A DNA stretch of 64,000 nt from Acinetobacter silvestris (GCF_002135235.1 NZ_NEGB01000004.1:62001-126000), one strand, 5' to 3'; shown: positions 49,271 to 58,649, numbered from the stretch's first letter. Numbers and translations: made by a program. Notes: generated by a model not told the origin, from the letters alone.

Positions 49271-50905
49271 TCACCCTGCTTGTTTTAATGCAAAATCTCG
49301 ACCAAACAGTAGTTTATTGCGAATACTTGAAATTGAGCTTTGATCTGCAATCAATTCTGCATACCAAACACCGTCTTCGGTGTCACCAAACAACACAGCA
49401 CCAATCATTTTGTCTTTTTGAATGATAATCCGTTTATAAATTTGGCGTTTTTCATCATTCAAAATAATGTCTTCATAGTCTTCTTTCGGCTCGCTATTTT
49501 CTAAATCAGTTCGACCTGCGGAAAACACATCACAACCACTTACTTTTAACTGCGTGGGTACGGTTGGCGCTTTAAAAGTTAAACTACCATGTTCGGCTAA
49601 ATGAGTCGCACAAATGAAGGCTTGTCCCCACAATGGTTCAACCAATCCAAAAGTTTGATTACGATGTTCGATACACTCACCCACAGCATAAATACTCGGG
49701 TCAAACGTTTGCATGGTGTCATTTACTATCACACCACGATTACAGCGTAATCCCGCACTTTGTGCCAATGCCATATTTGGACGAATTCCGACAGCAAAGA
49801 CCACCAAATCAGCATCTAAAATTGTGCCATCTTTGAGTTGAACTTGAGTAATGTGACCATCTTGTCCGATAAGTTCTGAGGTATTTGCATCCGTAATAAT
49901 CGTGATGCCTTTTTGTTCAATACTATGGCGCAGCATTACACTGGCTTTACTATCAAGCTGACGCTCCATAATCCGATCCATCAAGTGCAAAACAGTCACA
50001 TTCATGCCACGTTGTTTTAAACCATAGGCTGCTTCAAGTCCCAGTAACCCACCACCAATCACCACAGCATTTTTCTTATTTTTACAATAATCAAGCATGG
50101 TATTTACATCATAAATATCACGGAAGCTAATCACGCCTTTTAACTCGGAACCAGCGATGGGAGGAATAAACGGTTTTGAACCAGTGGCTAAAATCAAACG
50201 GTCATAATCCACTACCTGACCTTTTTGGGTATAGACTTGCTTCCGTGGGCGATCAATTTTCACAGCAGGATCATCGGAAATAAAATTGATATTTTTCGAC
50301 TGATACCACGAATGTGGATGCAACATAATATCTTCAATGGTTTTTTCACCTGATAAAACAGGCGACAACATAATGCGGTTATAGTTACCCCATGGCTCTT
50401 CACCAATCACGGTAATATCATAGCGGTCAGGTGCCATATCCAATAAATCTTCCAAGCAACGCATACCTGCCAAACCATTACCAACCAAAACAAGTTTGGT
50501 TTTTTCCTGTGAAGATGGATTGTTGGTAATATAGGTTTTTTGTGCTATCGGGCAGACAAAAACACAACCATTTTCAATCTTGCTTGGAAAAACCAAGAGT
50601 TTTTGTTCTTTATCTTCTAAGCAACGCCCTGTCGCAAGGCTGAAATGTTGTTTATAAATAGGGGATGCGACCACACGTTCGCCCTGTAGATCCCCTACAA
50701 TCCCCCGTGACATCACAAAAGCCTGACTAAATGGATCTTGATTACTTAAGGCATAGACCCGTTTTTCATTCCCGACACGGAACAATGCAATTTGTTGTTG
50801 ATTGATGATTGCACCCACACCTGTATTTGGCGTGATGTCATCTAGACTACAAATTTCAATCCAGTCCAATTCATCTGTAGCATTCATTTCTTTTAAAATC
50901 GTCAT
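49271..50905 (-). CDS. NirD domain fused to an NAD(P)H/FAD reductase
   Basis: A 544-residue fusion. Residues about 12-118 are the Rieske-like NirD small subunit of nitrite reductase (WIEICSLDDITPNTGVGA), lacking the CxH/CxxH iron ligands, as NirD does. Residues 135-540 form a NirB/NasB-like flavoprotein: FAD loop LVLVGNGLAGMRCLE, LILATGSKPFIPPI, NAD loop VVIGGGLLGLEAAYGL, FAVGIRPNMALAQSAGL. It has no siroheme domain. The inferred role is to serve both as NirD for NirB and as the electron donor to NasA. It follows nirB by 26 bases. Confidence 0.88.
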   Translation of the reverse strand: MTILKEMNATDELDWIEICSLDDITPNTGVGAIINQQQIALFRVGNEKRVYALSNQDPFSQAFVMSRGIVGDLQGERVVASPIYKQHFSLATGRCLEDKEQKLLVFPSKIENGCVFVCPIAQKTYITNNPSSQEKTKLVLVGNGLAGMRCLEDLLDMAPDRYDITVIGEEPWGNYNRIMLSPVLSGEKTIEDIMLHPHSWYQSKNINFISDDPAVKIDRPRKQVYTQKGQVVDYDRLILATGSKPFIPPIAGSELKGVISFRDIYDVNTMLDYCKNKKNAVVIGGGLLGLEAAYGLKQRGMNVTVLHLMDRIMERQLDSKASVMLRHSIEQKGITIITDANTSELIGQDGHITQVQLKDGTILDADLVVFAVGIRPNMALAQSAGLRCNRGVIVNDTMQTFDPSIYAVGECIEHRNQTFGLVEPLWGQAFICATHLAEHGSLTFKAPTVPTQLKVSGCDVFSAGRTDLENSEPKEDYEDIILNDEKRQIYKRIIIQKDKMIGAVLFGDTEDGVWYAELIADQSSISSIRNKLLFGRDFALKQAG

Positions 50906-50931
50906 ATTTATTCTCCTTTATTCAAAAATGC

Positions 50932-53478
50932 TTAGGCTTCCACTACAGGAATACGAGTTGCATCTCGTTCCACTGTCGTTTTTGGGCGAATTTGCCCACG
51001 TTCAGCAGCAAACTGAATATGCGGATCATTCTGTTGTTCAGCTTTTGCATTAATAAAGGTTATAAAACGTTTACGCACTTCAGGATCTTCAATTGCAGTA
51101 CGCCATTCGTCTTGATAAGTCCCGACAACATGATCCATACGGCGTTCCAACTCAATCGCAAGTCCTAAAGAATCTTCAACCACCACAGCTTTAAGATAGT
51201 CCAAACCACCTTCTAGATTGTCACGCCATATCGAAGTACGTTGCAGACGATCTGCTGTTTGAATATAGAACATATAGAATCGGTCGATATAGCGAATTAA
51301 AGTTTCAGTATCAAGGTCTGAAGCAAGCAATTCAGCATGACGTGGTTTCATCCCACCATTGCCGCAAACATACATATTCCAGCCTTTTTCAGTGGCAATG
51401 ACACCAACATCTTTACTTTGCGCTTCGGCACATTCACGAGTACAACCAGAGACTGCCATTTTGAGTTTGTGTGGAGAACGTAAACCCTTGTAGCGGTTTT
51501 CTAGGAAGATGGCTAAACCCATTGAATCATCGACACCATAGCGGCACCACGTGCTACCGACACACGATTTAACGGTACGCAGTGATTTACCGTAAGCATG
51601 ACCTGATTCAAAGCCTGCATGAATCAGTTTTTCCCAAATGTCAGGCAACTGATGCACTTGTGCCCCAAATAAATCAATGCGTTGCCCACCTGTGATTTTG
51701 GTATACAAACCATAATCTTTCGCCACTTGCCCAATGGCAATTAAACCTTCAGGGGTAATTTCCCCTCCTGCGATTCGTGGTACAACCGAATAAGAACCAT
51801 CTTTTTGAATATTGCCCAAGTAATAATCATTACTGTCCTGTAGACCTGCATGAGTGGGTTTTAAAACAAAATCGTTCCAACAGGATGCTAAAATATTCGC
51901 TACCGTTGGTTTACAAATATCACAACCTAAACCATGACCATACTGCCCAATCAAATCATCAAAAGTTTTGATTTCATTGATACGAACCAAGTGATACAGC
52001 TCTTGGCGTGAATAGGCAAAATGCTCACATAGATGATTATTAACCGTCACACCCTGACGCTGTAATTCAGATTTTAAAACCTGTGTCACCAAGGCTGAAC
52101 AACCGCCACACGCCGTTGCGGCTTTGGTGCATTTTTTTAGTACACCCAATGAGGTTGAACCCTCTGCAATTGCCGAACAAATATCTGCTTTAGACACGTT
52201 ATTACATGAACAAATGGTTGCACTGTCAGGCAGTAAATCGACACCACTGCCCCTACTTTTAGATGGTGCATTGGCATAACCCGGCATAATCAAACTTTCA
52301 GGGCTTTCTGGAACAGCCAAGCCATTCAGCATCATTTGTAAAAGGTCGTTATATTCTTTGGCACAACCAACCAATACAGCACCCAAAAGTTTAGTTTTTT
52401 CAGCATTCACCACGATTTTTTTATAAATCATGGCATCTTCATCTGCATAAAAATAGCTGAGTGCATTCGGCGTCATGGCGTGCGCATCACCGACTGATGC
52501 CACATCAATACCCATCAATTTCAGCTTGGTGCTCATGTCTGCACCTAAAAATGCAGTGCTTGTTTGTGACATCACATGCTTGGCTGCAATACGTGCCATG
52601 TCATAGCCAGGTGCAACTAAACCATAAATTTTATTTTGCCATAATGCACATTCACCAATGGCGTAAATGTCTTCATCTGAGGTTTGGCAATAATCATTAA
52701 TGCTGATTCCGCCACGCTCACCCATGTTCAAGCCACTTTGACGCGCCAATTCATCACGTGGGCGAATGCCTGCGGAGAAGAGAATGATGTCTGTTTCAAG
52801 CTCTGAACCATCACCAAACTTCATCACATGTGTGGTTGATGTACCCGCTTCAATCGATGATGTGGCTTTTTGGGTATGGACTTTCACGCCTAAATTTTCG
52901 ATTTTTGAACGTAAAACTTTACCGCCCAAATCATCAATTTGTACCGCCATTAAACGGGGCGCAAATTCCACCACATGGGTGTCTAAATCTAAATCTCTTA
53001 ATGCGTTGGCTGCTTCTAATCCAAGCAGACCACCACCGATGACCACACCTGTTTTAGCATTTAAACTTGCAGCACGAATAGCATCAAGGTCATCAATTGT
53101 CCGATACACAAAGCAATTTTTACGTTCATTGCCCGGAATCGGTGGAACAAAAGCATAAGAACCTGTTGCTAAAATCAATTTATCATAGGCAATCACATCA
53201 CCATGATTGGTCGTAATGCTTTTATTGATACGATCAATGGCAACCGCTTTGGTGCTTAAACGCAAATCTATTCCATAAGCATCTGCAAAATCACTACGGC
53301 ATAAAGTTAAATCTTTGACAGATTTTCCTGAGAAATATTCAGTTAAATGCACACGGTCATAGGCTAAACGCGGTTCTTCAGCAAGGATGGTGATTTCCAC
53401 TTCATCGCCTGCATGCTCAAGCACCGATTCGATAAATTTGTGACCCACCATACCATGACCAATCATGACTAATTTCAT
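50932..53478 (-). CDS. nirB: NAD(P)H nitrite reductase, large subunit
   Basis: Reduces nitrite to ammonium with six electrons, 848 residues. Order: FAD/NAD reductase (MKLVMIGHGMVGHKFIES, LILATGSYAF, VVIGGGLLGLEAA), BFD [2Fe-2S] region (TICSCNNVSKADIC, CGGCSALV), a second Cys cluster (GLGCDICKPTV), then the ferredoxin-like and siroheme/[4Fe-4S] domains. The latter have ligands in SCVGSTWCR (Cx5C) and SGCTRECAE (Cx3C). The start at 53478 has AGGAG upstream; the longer TTG frame is rejected. It needs siroheme, while the nearby cysG is broken. Confidence 0.96.
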   Translation of the reverse strand: MKLVMIGHGMVGHKFIESVLEHAGDEVEITILAEEPRLAYDRVHLTEYFSGKSVKDLTLCRSDFADAYGIDLRLSTKAVAIDRINKSITTNHGDVIAYDKLILATGSYAFVPPIPGNERKNCFVYRTIDDLDAIRAASLNAKTGVVIGGGLLGLEAANALRDLDLDTHVVEFAPRLMAVQIDDLGGKVLRSKIENLGVKVHTQKATSSIEAGTSTTHVMKFGDGSELETDIILFSAGIRPRDELARQSGLNMGERGGISINDYCQTSDEDIYAIGECALWQNKIYGLVAPGYDMARIAAKHVMSQTSTAFLGADMSTKLKLMGIDVASVGDAHAMTPNALSYFYADEDAMIYKKIVVNAEKTKLLGAVLVGCAKEYNDLLQMMLNGLAVPESPESLIMPGYANAPSKSRGSGVDLLPDSATICSCNNVSKADICSAIAEGSTSLGVLKKCTKAATACGGCSALVTQVLKSELQRQGVTVNNHLCEHFAYSRQELYHLVRINEIKTFDDLIGQYGHGLGCDICKPTVANILASCWNDFVLKPTHAGLQDSNDYYLGNIQKDGSYSVVPRIAGGEITPEGLIAIGQVAKDYGLYTKITGGQRIDLFGAQVHQLPDIWEKLIHAGFESGHAYGKSLRTVKSCVGSTWCRYGVDDSMGLAIFLENRYKGLRSPHKLKMAVSGCTRECAEAQSKDVGVIATEKGWNMYVCGNGGMKPRHAELLASDLDTETLIRYIDRFYMFYIQTADRLQRTSIWRDNLEGGLDYLKAVVVEDSLGLAIELERRMDHVVGTYQDEWRTAIEDPEVRKRFITFINAKAEQQNDPHIQFAAERGQIRPKTTVERDATRIPVVEA

Positions 53479-53513
53479 TTCAATTCTCCTCAAATCTTCT
53501 TATTCTTTTGCGA

Positions 53514-54893
53514 TTAAGCTACGTGATTTTGTTTAGTGCTTTGTGCAAGGCTCTGCTCAAGATTGCGACGCTCAAGAACAGCGGCTTCAAACAGTTTTTG
53601 CTCTTTTTCTTTATGCTCAACCGAGAAGCGAATCATCAGGACACAACTTGCAGCGATCACCACCAAACTACCCAACACCATCAGTGTGGTCTGAATATCA
53701 AGCATTCCTTTAAGTAAGAAACCTGCTGCCACTGCACCGACGTTTCCGCCTGCACCAATAATGCCTGCCACGCCACCTAAAGCATCACGGTCAATGAAAG
53801 GTACTAAGGCATAAGTTGCGCCACATGCCATATGCGTGAATAAAGCAAAAACAGTCATTGCGAGGATGGCAAATACAGCAGTATTCATTTGAGAGAAGAC
53901 CACCAAAAATACACCTTCCATCAAAATCATCAGGAAAAGCACTCTAGTACGACCATCCAAACCTTTTTTTGTTGCCACTTTATCTGAAACAATGCCACCT
54001 AAAGCACGGGCAAATAAGGCAAGTAAACCGAAAATCCCTGCTGCTAAGCCTGCTTCTTTTAAACCAAACTGAAAATTATCGACGTAGTACAAAGCAATAA
54101 TATTATGAATAAAGATTTCGATACCGAAACATGCCGCATACGCCCCAAAAAGAATCCAAACGCGGTAATTACGTGCAGCGTGCATTAAAATCGCTATGCC
54201 GCCTTTTTTATCACTGCCGACTTGAATACCTTGTACACGTAATTCTTTAAAATCGCCTTGTGGACAATCTTGCGTAAATTTCCAATACATCACACCAACA
54301 ATCAGCATCAATACGCCCGGCACAATCAGCGCAATTCTCCAACCCATTGCCTGTTCAACACCAAACATCACTAAAGCTGCTAACATTAAGGGCATTAAAG
54401 CCTGTGTCGCACCACCACCTGCATTTCCCCAACCTGCTGTGGTTGCATTTGCTGTTCCCACGACATTCGATGCAAACATAATACTTGTGTGATATTGCGT
54501 GATCACAAAACTGGCACCAATTGCACCAATGAGTAAGCGGAAAAATAAGAAGGATTCATAACTGTTGGCAGATGCCACGCCAAACACAGGAATACTGCCG
54601 ATGATTAATAGTGCAGTATAGGTTTTACGTGGCCCGTATTTATCACAAAGTGGACCAACAATCAGACGAACTAAAATGGTAATCGCAACTGCTGCAATAT
54701 TAATATTAGCAATTTGATCTTTAGTGAGATGAAATTCACCTGCAATCACTGGCATCAGCGGTGCACAGGCAAACCATGCAAAGAAACAGACAAAAAAAGC
54801 GAGCCAACTCATGTGGAAGGCTCGCATCGCTGCGCTGTTAAAGTTAAAAAGGTTTATTTTTGTGGCTTTTTTAGCATCTAAATTTGAAGACAT
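53514..54893 (-). CDS. narK: Nitrate/nitrite transporter, NarK/NNP family
   Basis: Major-facilitator transporter of 459 residues with 12 predicted helices. The NNP signatures are visible as AGWGNAGGGATQ and, near the end, GIIGAGGNVGAVAAGFL, along with the conserved Arg in helix 2 (RLIVGPLCDKYGPRK). It brings nitrate into the cell as first gene of the nas operon. Its transcript carries the ANTAR-type leader at 54966-55014. Confidence 0.95.
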   Translation of the reverse strand: MSSNLDAKKATKINLFNFNSAAMRAFHMSWLAFFVCFFAWFACAPLMPVIAGEFHLTKDQIANINIAAVAITILVRLIVGPLCDKYGPRKTYTALLIIGSIPVFGVASANSYESFLFFRLLIGAIGASFVITQYHTSIMFASNVVGTANATTAGWGNAGGGATQALMPLMLAALVMFGVEQAMGWRIALIVPGVLMLIVGVMYWKFTQDCPQGDFKELRVQGIQVGSDKKGGIAILMHAARNYRVWILFGAYAACFGIEIFIHNIIALYYVDNFQFGLKEAGLAAGIFGLLALFARALGGIVSDKVATKKGLDGRTRVLFLMILMEGVFLVVFSQMNTAVFAILAMTVFALFTHMACGATYALVPFIDRDALGGVAGIIGAGGNVGAVAAGFLLKGMLDIQTTLMVLGSLVVIAASCVLMIRFSVEHKEKEQKLFEAAVLERRNLEQSLAQSTKQNHVA

Positions 54894-54965
54894 AACCTTC
54901 TCCTACCTGAACTGAACGTATTGGTTTTCTGCGGTGCAAATATTGCATTCACAGATCGATCAGAG

Positions 54966-55014
54966 CGGACGTCGTTGGCCGTCTTACAAATTTTATGAGA
55001 GTCGTCTTTGACTC
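54966..55014 (-). promoter_or_regulatory. Two-hairpin ANTAR (NasT) target in the narK leader
   Basis: On the minus strand, hairpin P1 is GAGTC-AAAGAC-GACTC (55014-54999), perfect. Hairpin P2 is CGGCC-AACGAC-GTCCG (54981-54966) with one C/U mismatch. Both have hexaloops with A at position 1 and G at position 4, the rule described for ANTAR-protein RNA targets, with a 17-base linker. P1 starts almost at the transcription start predicted from the sigma-54 promoter. The partner NasT is encoded divergently next door. No clear terminator stem with T-run was identified downstream. Confidence 0.72.
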
Positions 55015-55024
55015 GAAATAGATA

Positions 55025-55042
55025 ATGCACTTAGTGTGCCAA
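55025..55042 (-). promoter_or_regulatory. Sigma-54 promoter of the nas operon
   Basis: TTGGCACACTAAGTGCAT on the minus strand fits TTGGCAC-N5-TTGCA with GG and GC ten bases apart. Transcription should start near 55015, at the foot of the first leader hairpin. NtrC-like palindromes lie about 170-185 bases upstream, the normal range for an enhancer. Confidence 0.78.
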
Positions 55043-55181
55043 TACTTTAAATATAATTTTAATTATTTGATTTTTATATATTTATTAATTTTTTATTTTC
55101 TTAAACTCTATTTTATAGTTATTTAAGATACTTAAATTAAAATGATGATGACTTTTAAAATGCTTTGTTAATGTTCATCTT

Positions 55182-55210
55182 GCGCTAATCAAGTGCATCA
55201 TGATGATGCA
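55182..55210. promoter_or_regulatory. Tandem NtrC-like palindromes between narK and nasT
   Basis: GCGCT-AATCA-AGTGC (55182-55196) matches the NtrC form GCACY-N5-RGTGC with one change. It runs into TGCATCAT-G-ATGATGCA (55194-55210), a perfect 17-base palindrome whose inner 15 bases are a weaker match to the same form. They lie upstream of the sigma-54 promoter and also before nasT. Confidence 0.6.
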
Positions 55211-55412
55211 TACCCCATAAGCCATTATTTTTCATAATTTTATATATTTATATATTTTGTATAAAATCTTTTATTTAAGCTTTATATTATTGAAATATAT
55301 AACGAATACTCTATCCATCCAAATAAGCGCTTAAGGTTTATAAGAAACAGTATGATTGGCATCTTATTTGCTTGTTTATAGCTATAATTTTTTAAGTTTC
55401 AGCCATTTTCCA

Positions 55413-56000
55413 ATGCCAAAACTAAAAATAGCTTTAATTGATGACGATTTGGATCGGGCGCAGTACATCAAAAAATCACTGATCGAACATGACTTCGAAG
55501 TCGTAGCATGCCTAATAATTGATCATTTAAATATGTTCGATCTACAACAATTACATGCAGATGTGATTTTACTGGACATGGATCATCCACATCGAGACAT
55601 CATTGAAAGCTGTGTCAGTCAGTTTGATTTACCTACTGTCTTATTCACCAAGAATAGCCATAAAGATACGATTAAAAATGCCATAGATGCAGGAGTCACT
55701 GCGTATATTGTGGATGGTATTGATCCAAGTAAATTGGAAAGTATTTTAGAAATTTCCATTGAACAATTCAAAAAACATAAAAAATTAATGACTGATCTTG
55801 AAGATACTAAAAATAAACTAGCTGACCGCAAAGATGTCGAAAAAGCCAAAGTTTTACTGATGCAATTACATAGCTTAAACGAAGAACACGCTTTTCAGTT
55901 ATTGCGTAAAAATGCCATGAGCCACCGTATGACCATTGGTGAAATGGCTCGTCGTTTACTAGACGCTCAACAACTTTTACAAAATCAATTGAAGGATTAG
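55413..56000 (+). CDS. nasT: ANTAR-domain antiterminator NasT
   Basis: A 195-residue response regulator. The receiver domain (IALIDDDLDRAQYIKKSL, VILLDMDHPH, TVLFTKNS) is followed by a coiled linker and the RNA-binding ANTAR domain (DVEKAKVLLMQLHSLNEEHA, MTIGEMARRLL). NasT binds the leader RNA of nitrate genes to prevent termination and is held by NasS without nitrate. The start is ATG 55413; the frame extends to a TTG upstream, with residues outside the fold. nasS starts directly after its stop. Confidence 0.93.
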   Translation: MPKLKIALIDDDLDRAQYIKKSLIEHDFEVVACLIIDHLNMFDLQQLHADVILLDMDHPHRDIIESCVSQFDLPTVLFTKNSHKDTIKNAIDAGVTAYIVDGIDPSKLESILEISIEQFKKHKKLMTDLEDTKNKLADRKDVEKAKVLLMQLHSLNEEHAFQLLRKNAMSHRMTIGEMARRLLDAQQLLQNQLKD

Positions 56001-56996
56001 ATGATGACAGATTTAGAAAAAACCAAAATCCAAATCGGCTATATTCCTTTACTCGATTGTATTGCAATACTTTGGGCAAAACAGCAAGGTTTTTTTGATG
56101 AACTGGGATTAGAAGTCAGTTTAATCAAAGAAGCTTCTTGGGCAAGCTTAAGAGATCGTTTGGCTTTTGGCATTTTAGATGTTGCCCATTGTTTATCAGC
56201 CATGTTACCTGCAGCAGCGTTAGGTGAGGATCAACTCGGTATTCCACTACAAACCAATTTAGTCTTGAGCCAAAATCGTGCTTTTATTTCACTCAGCCAA
56301 AAGCTTTGTCATCAACTCAATATTTCTCACCAAGATTCTGCTGAACAATCTGCGCAAAAAATTGTTCTAGCCATGAAAATTGGACAGAAGATACGATTGG
56401 CAAATGTATTTAAACAATCTATACACCACTATTGTCTACGACAATGGCTAGCACTTGCAAATCATGAGACTGCTCAACAATGCAACCTCATAACACTTCC
56501 CCCACCCTATATGGTCGAAGCCATTTCTAAACACTTAATTGATGGTTTCTGTGTTGGAGAACCTTGGAATACTCAAGGGGAATTAGCAGGTATCAGCCAA
56601 CTCATCATTTCAAGTCAGGAAATTATCCCTGACATCGCAGATAAAGTTTTAGCTTTCACTCAAGACTGGGCCACACAACATCCAAATACACTTAAAGCCA
56701 TTACCCAAGCAATTGTTAAAGCTCAACAAGAGTTAAAAAATATGGTTGATTTTGATGAGGTTTGGCAACTATTAATTGAATTTAATATCATTCAATTCCA
56801 ATGCTCAGAAAGCCTTTATGTAGAGAAATATTATTCCATTCAAAATATCATTCGTCATTTAGTCAAAGATTCTGCAACACCTAAAATAGATGATTTTTAT
56901 TGGCTCATTGAACAAATGATCAAATGGGATGACGTTACTTTAAAACCTGCTGAAATAACACGTATTGCTAAAAGTTGTTATTTGACGCCATCTTAA
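56001..56996 (+). CDS. nasS: Nitrate-sensing protein NasS
   Basis: A 331-residue protein of the nitrate-binding NrtA/CmpA fold without signal peptide, so cytoplasmic. Typical motifs: IGYIPLLDCIAILWAKQQGF, LAFGILDVAHCLSAMLPAA, LPPPYMVEAISKHLIDGFCV and GEPWN. In the family it binds nitrate or nitrite and then releases NasT. Its ATG abuts the nasT stop, with AAGGA ahead, so the two are co-expressed. Confidence 0.93.
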   Translation: MMTDLEKTKIQIGYIPLLDCIAILWAKQQGFFDELGLEVSLIKEASWASLRDRLAFGILDVAHCLSAMLPAAALGEDQLGIPLQTNLVLSQNRAFISLSQKLCHQLNISHQDSAEQSAQKIVLAMKIGQKIRLANVFKQSIHHYCLRQWLALANHETAQQCNLITLPPPYMVEAISKHLIDGFCVGEPWNTQGELAGISQLIISSQEIIPDIADKVLAFTQDWATQHPNTLKAITQAIVKAQQELKNMVDFDEVWQLLIEFNIIQFQCSESLYVEKYYSIQNIIRHLVKDSATPKIDDFYWLIEQMIKWDDVTLKPAEITRIAKSCYLTPS

Positions 56997-57073
56997 ACAT
57001 AAACTTTAAGTATTAAATACGACTTTTTTGCATAAAACTATCATTAGGGGCTTATCCAATATAATTCTCAAAT

Positions 57074-57600
57074 AAATAAGCCTGCACCTAATTGGTCTTC
57101 CTACATGAGCACTATACTGTGCAAGTCTGATCAATAAAGGAAACATCTCCATTTGGTTTGATCCTACCACCCAATGGTATGCCCAGACAAAAGGACAAAA
57201 TCAAACTTATTCTGATGCAGCTATTCAATATTAGCTCATGATTAAATCTCTATTTCGACTCTCTTTATGTATGGTCACAAGCTTTCTTCAAAGCCTTATT
57301 AAACTATGTGGTTTGAATTGGGCAGCGCCAGATTATTCCACCCTCTATAGAAGACAAAAGCATATTGATATTGCGATTAGTTATCAAAAAAGCAGTGATG
57401 GACTTCATCTACCCGTCGATTCCACCGGCTTGAAGTTTTTAAGGTGAGAGAGAATGGAAACATAAGAAGCATCAGCCTGAATATCGTCGCCAATGGCGTA
57501 AATGCTAAAACCCTGCAAATACGCGCTGTTCAGTTGACTACAAACAATGTCAGTGATTCACAGGTGCTCGAAGATTTATTTGATCAAACTCCACTATCCT
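57074..57600 (+). pseudogene. Degenerate IS5-family transposase fragment, right edge of the nitrate island
   Basis: Pieces of one transposase in several frames: NWSSYM, then NKGNISIWFDPTTQWYAQTK and TYSDAAIQ, a stop, then LFRLSLCMVTSFLQSLIKLC with PDYSTLYRRQKHIDIAIS and LPVDSTGLKF, then KTLQIRAVQLTTNNVSDSQV. This is the IS903/IS5-like group, different from the remnant at 37 kb. Sequence homology stops near FDQTPL, where it abuts an MFS transporter fragment on the other strand. The catalytic Glu half is missing. Confidence 0.85.
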
Positions 57601-57691
57601 TAATCATAGTCGGTAGCCAAAAGTTGAAACCATAGTTGCCGCAATATGTTGCAATGGCTAAAAATGCAAGTAAGTATATACGTGCATCAGA
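57584..57691 (-). pseudogene. Fragment of an MFS transporter gene
   Basis: A short piece reading DARIYLLAFLAIATYCGNYG then FNFWLPTMIKDSG. This matches the helix-and-loop typical of anion:cation symporter MFS proteins (NYG..FWLP..IK). It is cut by the IS-derived sequence on one side and by unrecognised DNA on the other. It is probably a relic of a gene that once stood here. Confidence 0.6.
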
Positions 57692-58201
57692 CATATACCC
57701 GAATTTAATATTAGTGTGCTGATTAATAACGTGCCAATCCAAGTTACGCCAGTCTGTTATGAAAAATTGAAAGCTAAATTCCGTACTTTCAAGAAAAAAG
57801 TAAAGCACAAAAATAAAGTTAAAAGCAGTATTATTTAGACAAAGAAACCGCAAATTTTCTATCCAATTTTAAAAAAACAACTATAGCCCTGAAGAAAATA
57901 TCATTGAGTATTTAGTCAAAAAAATGAAAAACAAGAATTAGATTCTGAACATCTAAACAAACTAGACAAATCAGCTATACATATTAAAAATTTGAAAAAT
58001 GAATTAGCCGATTATAAAAAAATATCAGCCAAAATTGAAAATGATGCGCTACTCTTACAAACTCATATCAAGGAATTAGAAAATCTCTTAGCTAGAGCAT
58101 ATTTTTTAAATGAATTATTTAAAGAAACCCTACAAGAACACAAAGTTGAATTCCACCACCCTCTAATTGATGATGAAACTACTGAAAAGTATAAATTTTA
58201 A
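57692..58201 (+). pseudogene. Degenerate region ending in a coiled-coil reading frame
   Basis: Interrupted frames run on the plus strand: VLINNVPIQVTPVCYEKLKA with a basic tail, then SPEENIIEYLVKKM. A slip in a seven-A run near 57918-57924 leads to KQELDSEHLNKLDKSAIHIK followed by NLKNELADYKKISAKIENDA. The last frame ends at 58201 and is a Lys/Glu/Leu coiled coil. I do not recognise the gene. It looks like decayed accessory DNA next to the IS remnant. Confidence 0.45.
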
Positions 58202-58431
58202 ATAAGAAATAATTTACAAATTTATTTAAAATGAAATGTACTAAGTAAACCTGTACTAGTTCAAACTTGATCTGACAGTTATCCATTATTGTATCTGTCA
58301 GTTTGTTTGTAGTCTTTCTTATACCAATTAATTGAATCTCACATAATGAATTATCTAATCTAGTCTTTTTTAGTCTATTTCAATCCAAAATTTTATGTAG
58401 ATTATTATATGAGACAAAAGTATAGACATAA

Positions 58432-58464
58432 AAAAATCCCTTGTAATAATACAAGGGATTTTAG
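58432..58464 (-). terminator. Intrinsic terminator of tRNA-Ser
   Basis: Perfect 12-bp stem AAATCCCTTGTA/TACAAGGGATTT (58434-58445 / 58450-58461), loop ATAA, ending in a T-run on the minus strand, six bases past the tRNA. Confidence 0.9.
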
Positions 58465-58469
58465 ATATT

Positions 58470-58559
58470 TGGCGGAAGCGGTGAGATTCGAACTCACGGA
58501 GGACTCACACCCTCGTCGGTTTTCAAGACCGGTGCATTAAACCGCTCTGCCACGCTTCC
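58470..58559 (-). tRNA. tRNA-Ser(TGA)
   Basis: 90 bases with encoded CCA. Acceptor stem GGAAGCG/CGCTTCC, anticodon loop CTTGAAA (anticodon TGA), a long variable arm and T-loop GTTCGAATC: a class II serine tRNA reading UCA and related codons. Confidence 0.97.
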
Positions 58560-58649
58560 AATGGCGGCTATCATATAAATAAAATACCCACTTGGCAAAT
58601 ACTTTTATATTATTTTGATACTAAATGTTCAAAATAAAAACAAAAAAGC

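Noticed and set aside
37190..57600. Composite transposon carrying the nitrate operon
   Set aside because: The two flanking transposase remnants belong to different IS5 subgroups and no matching terminal repeats were found.
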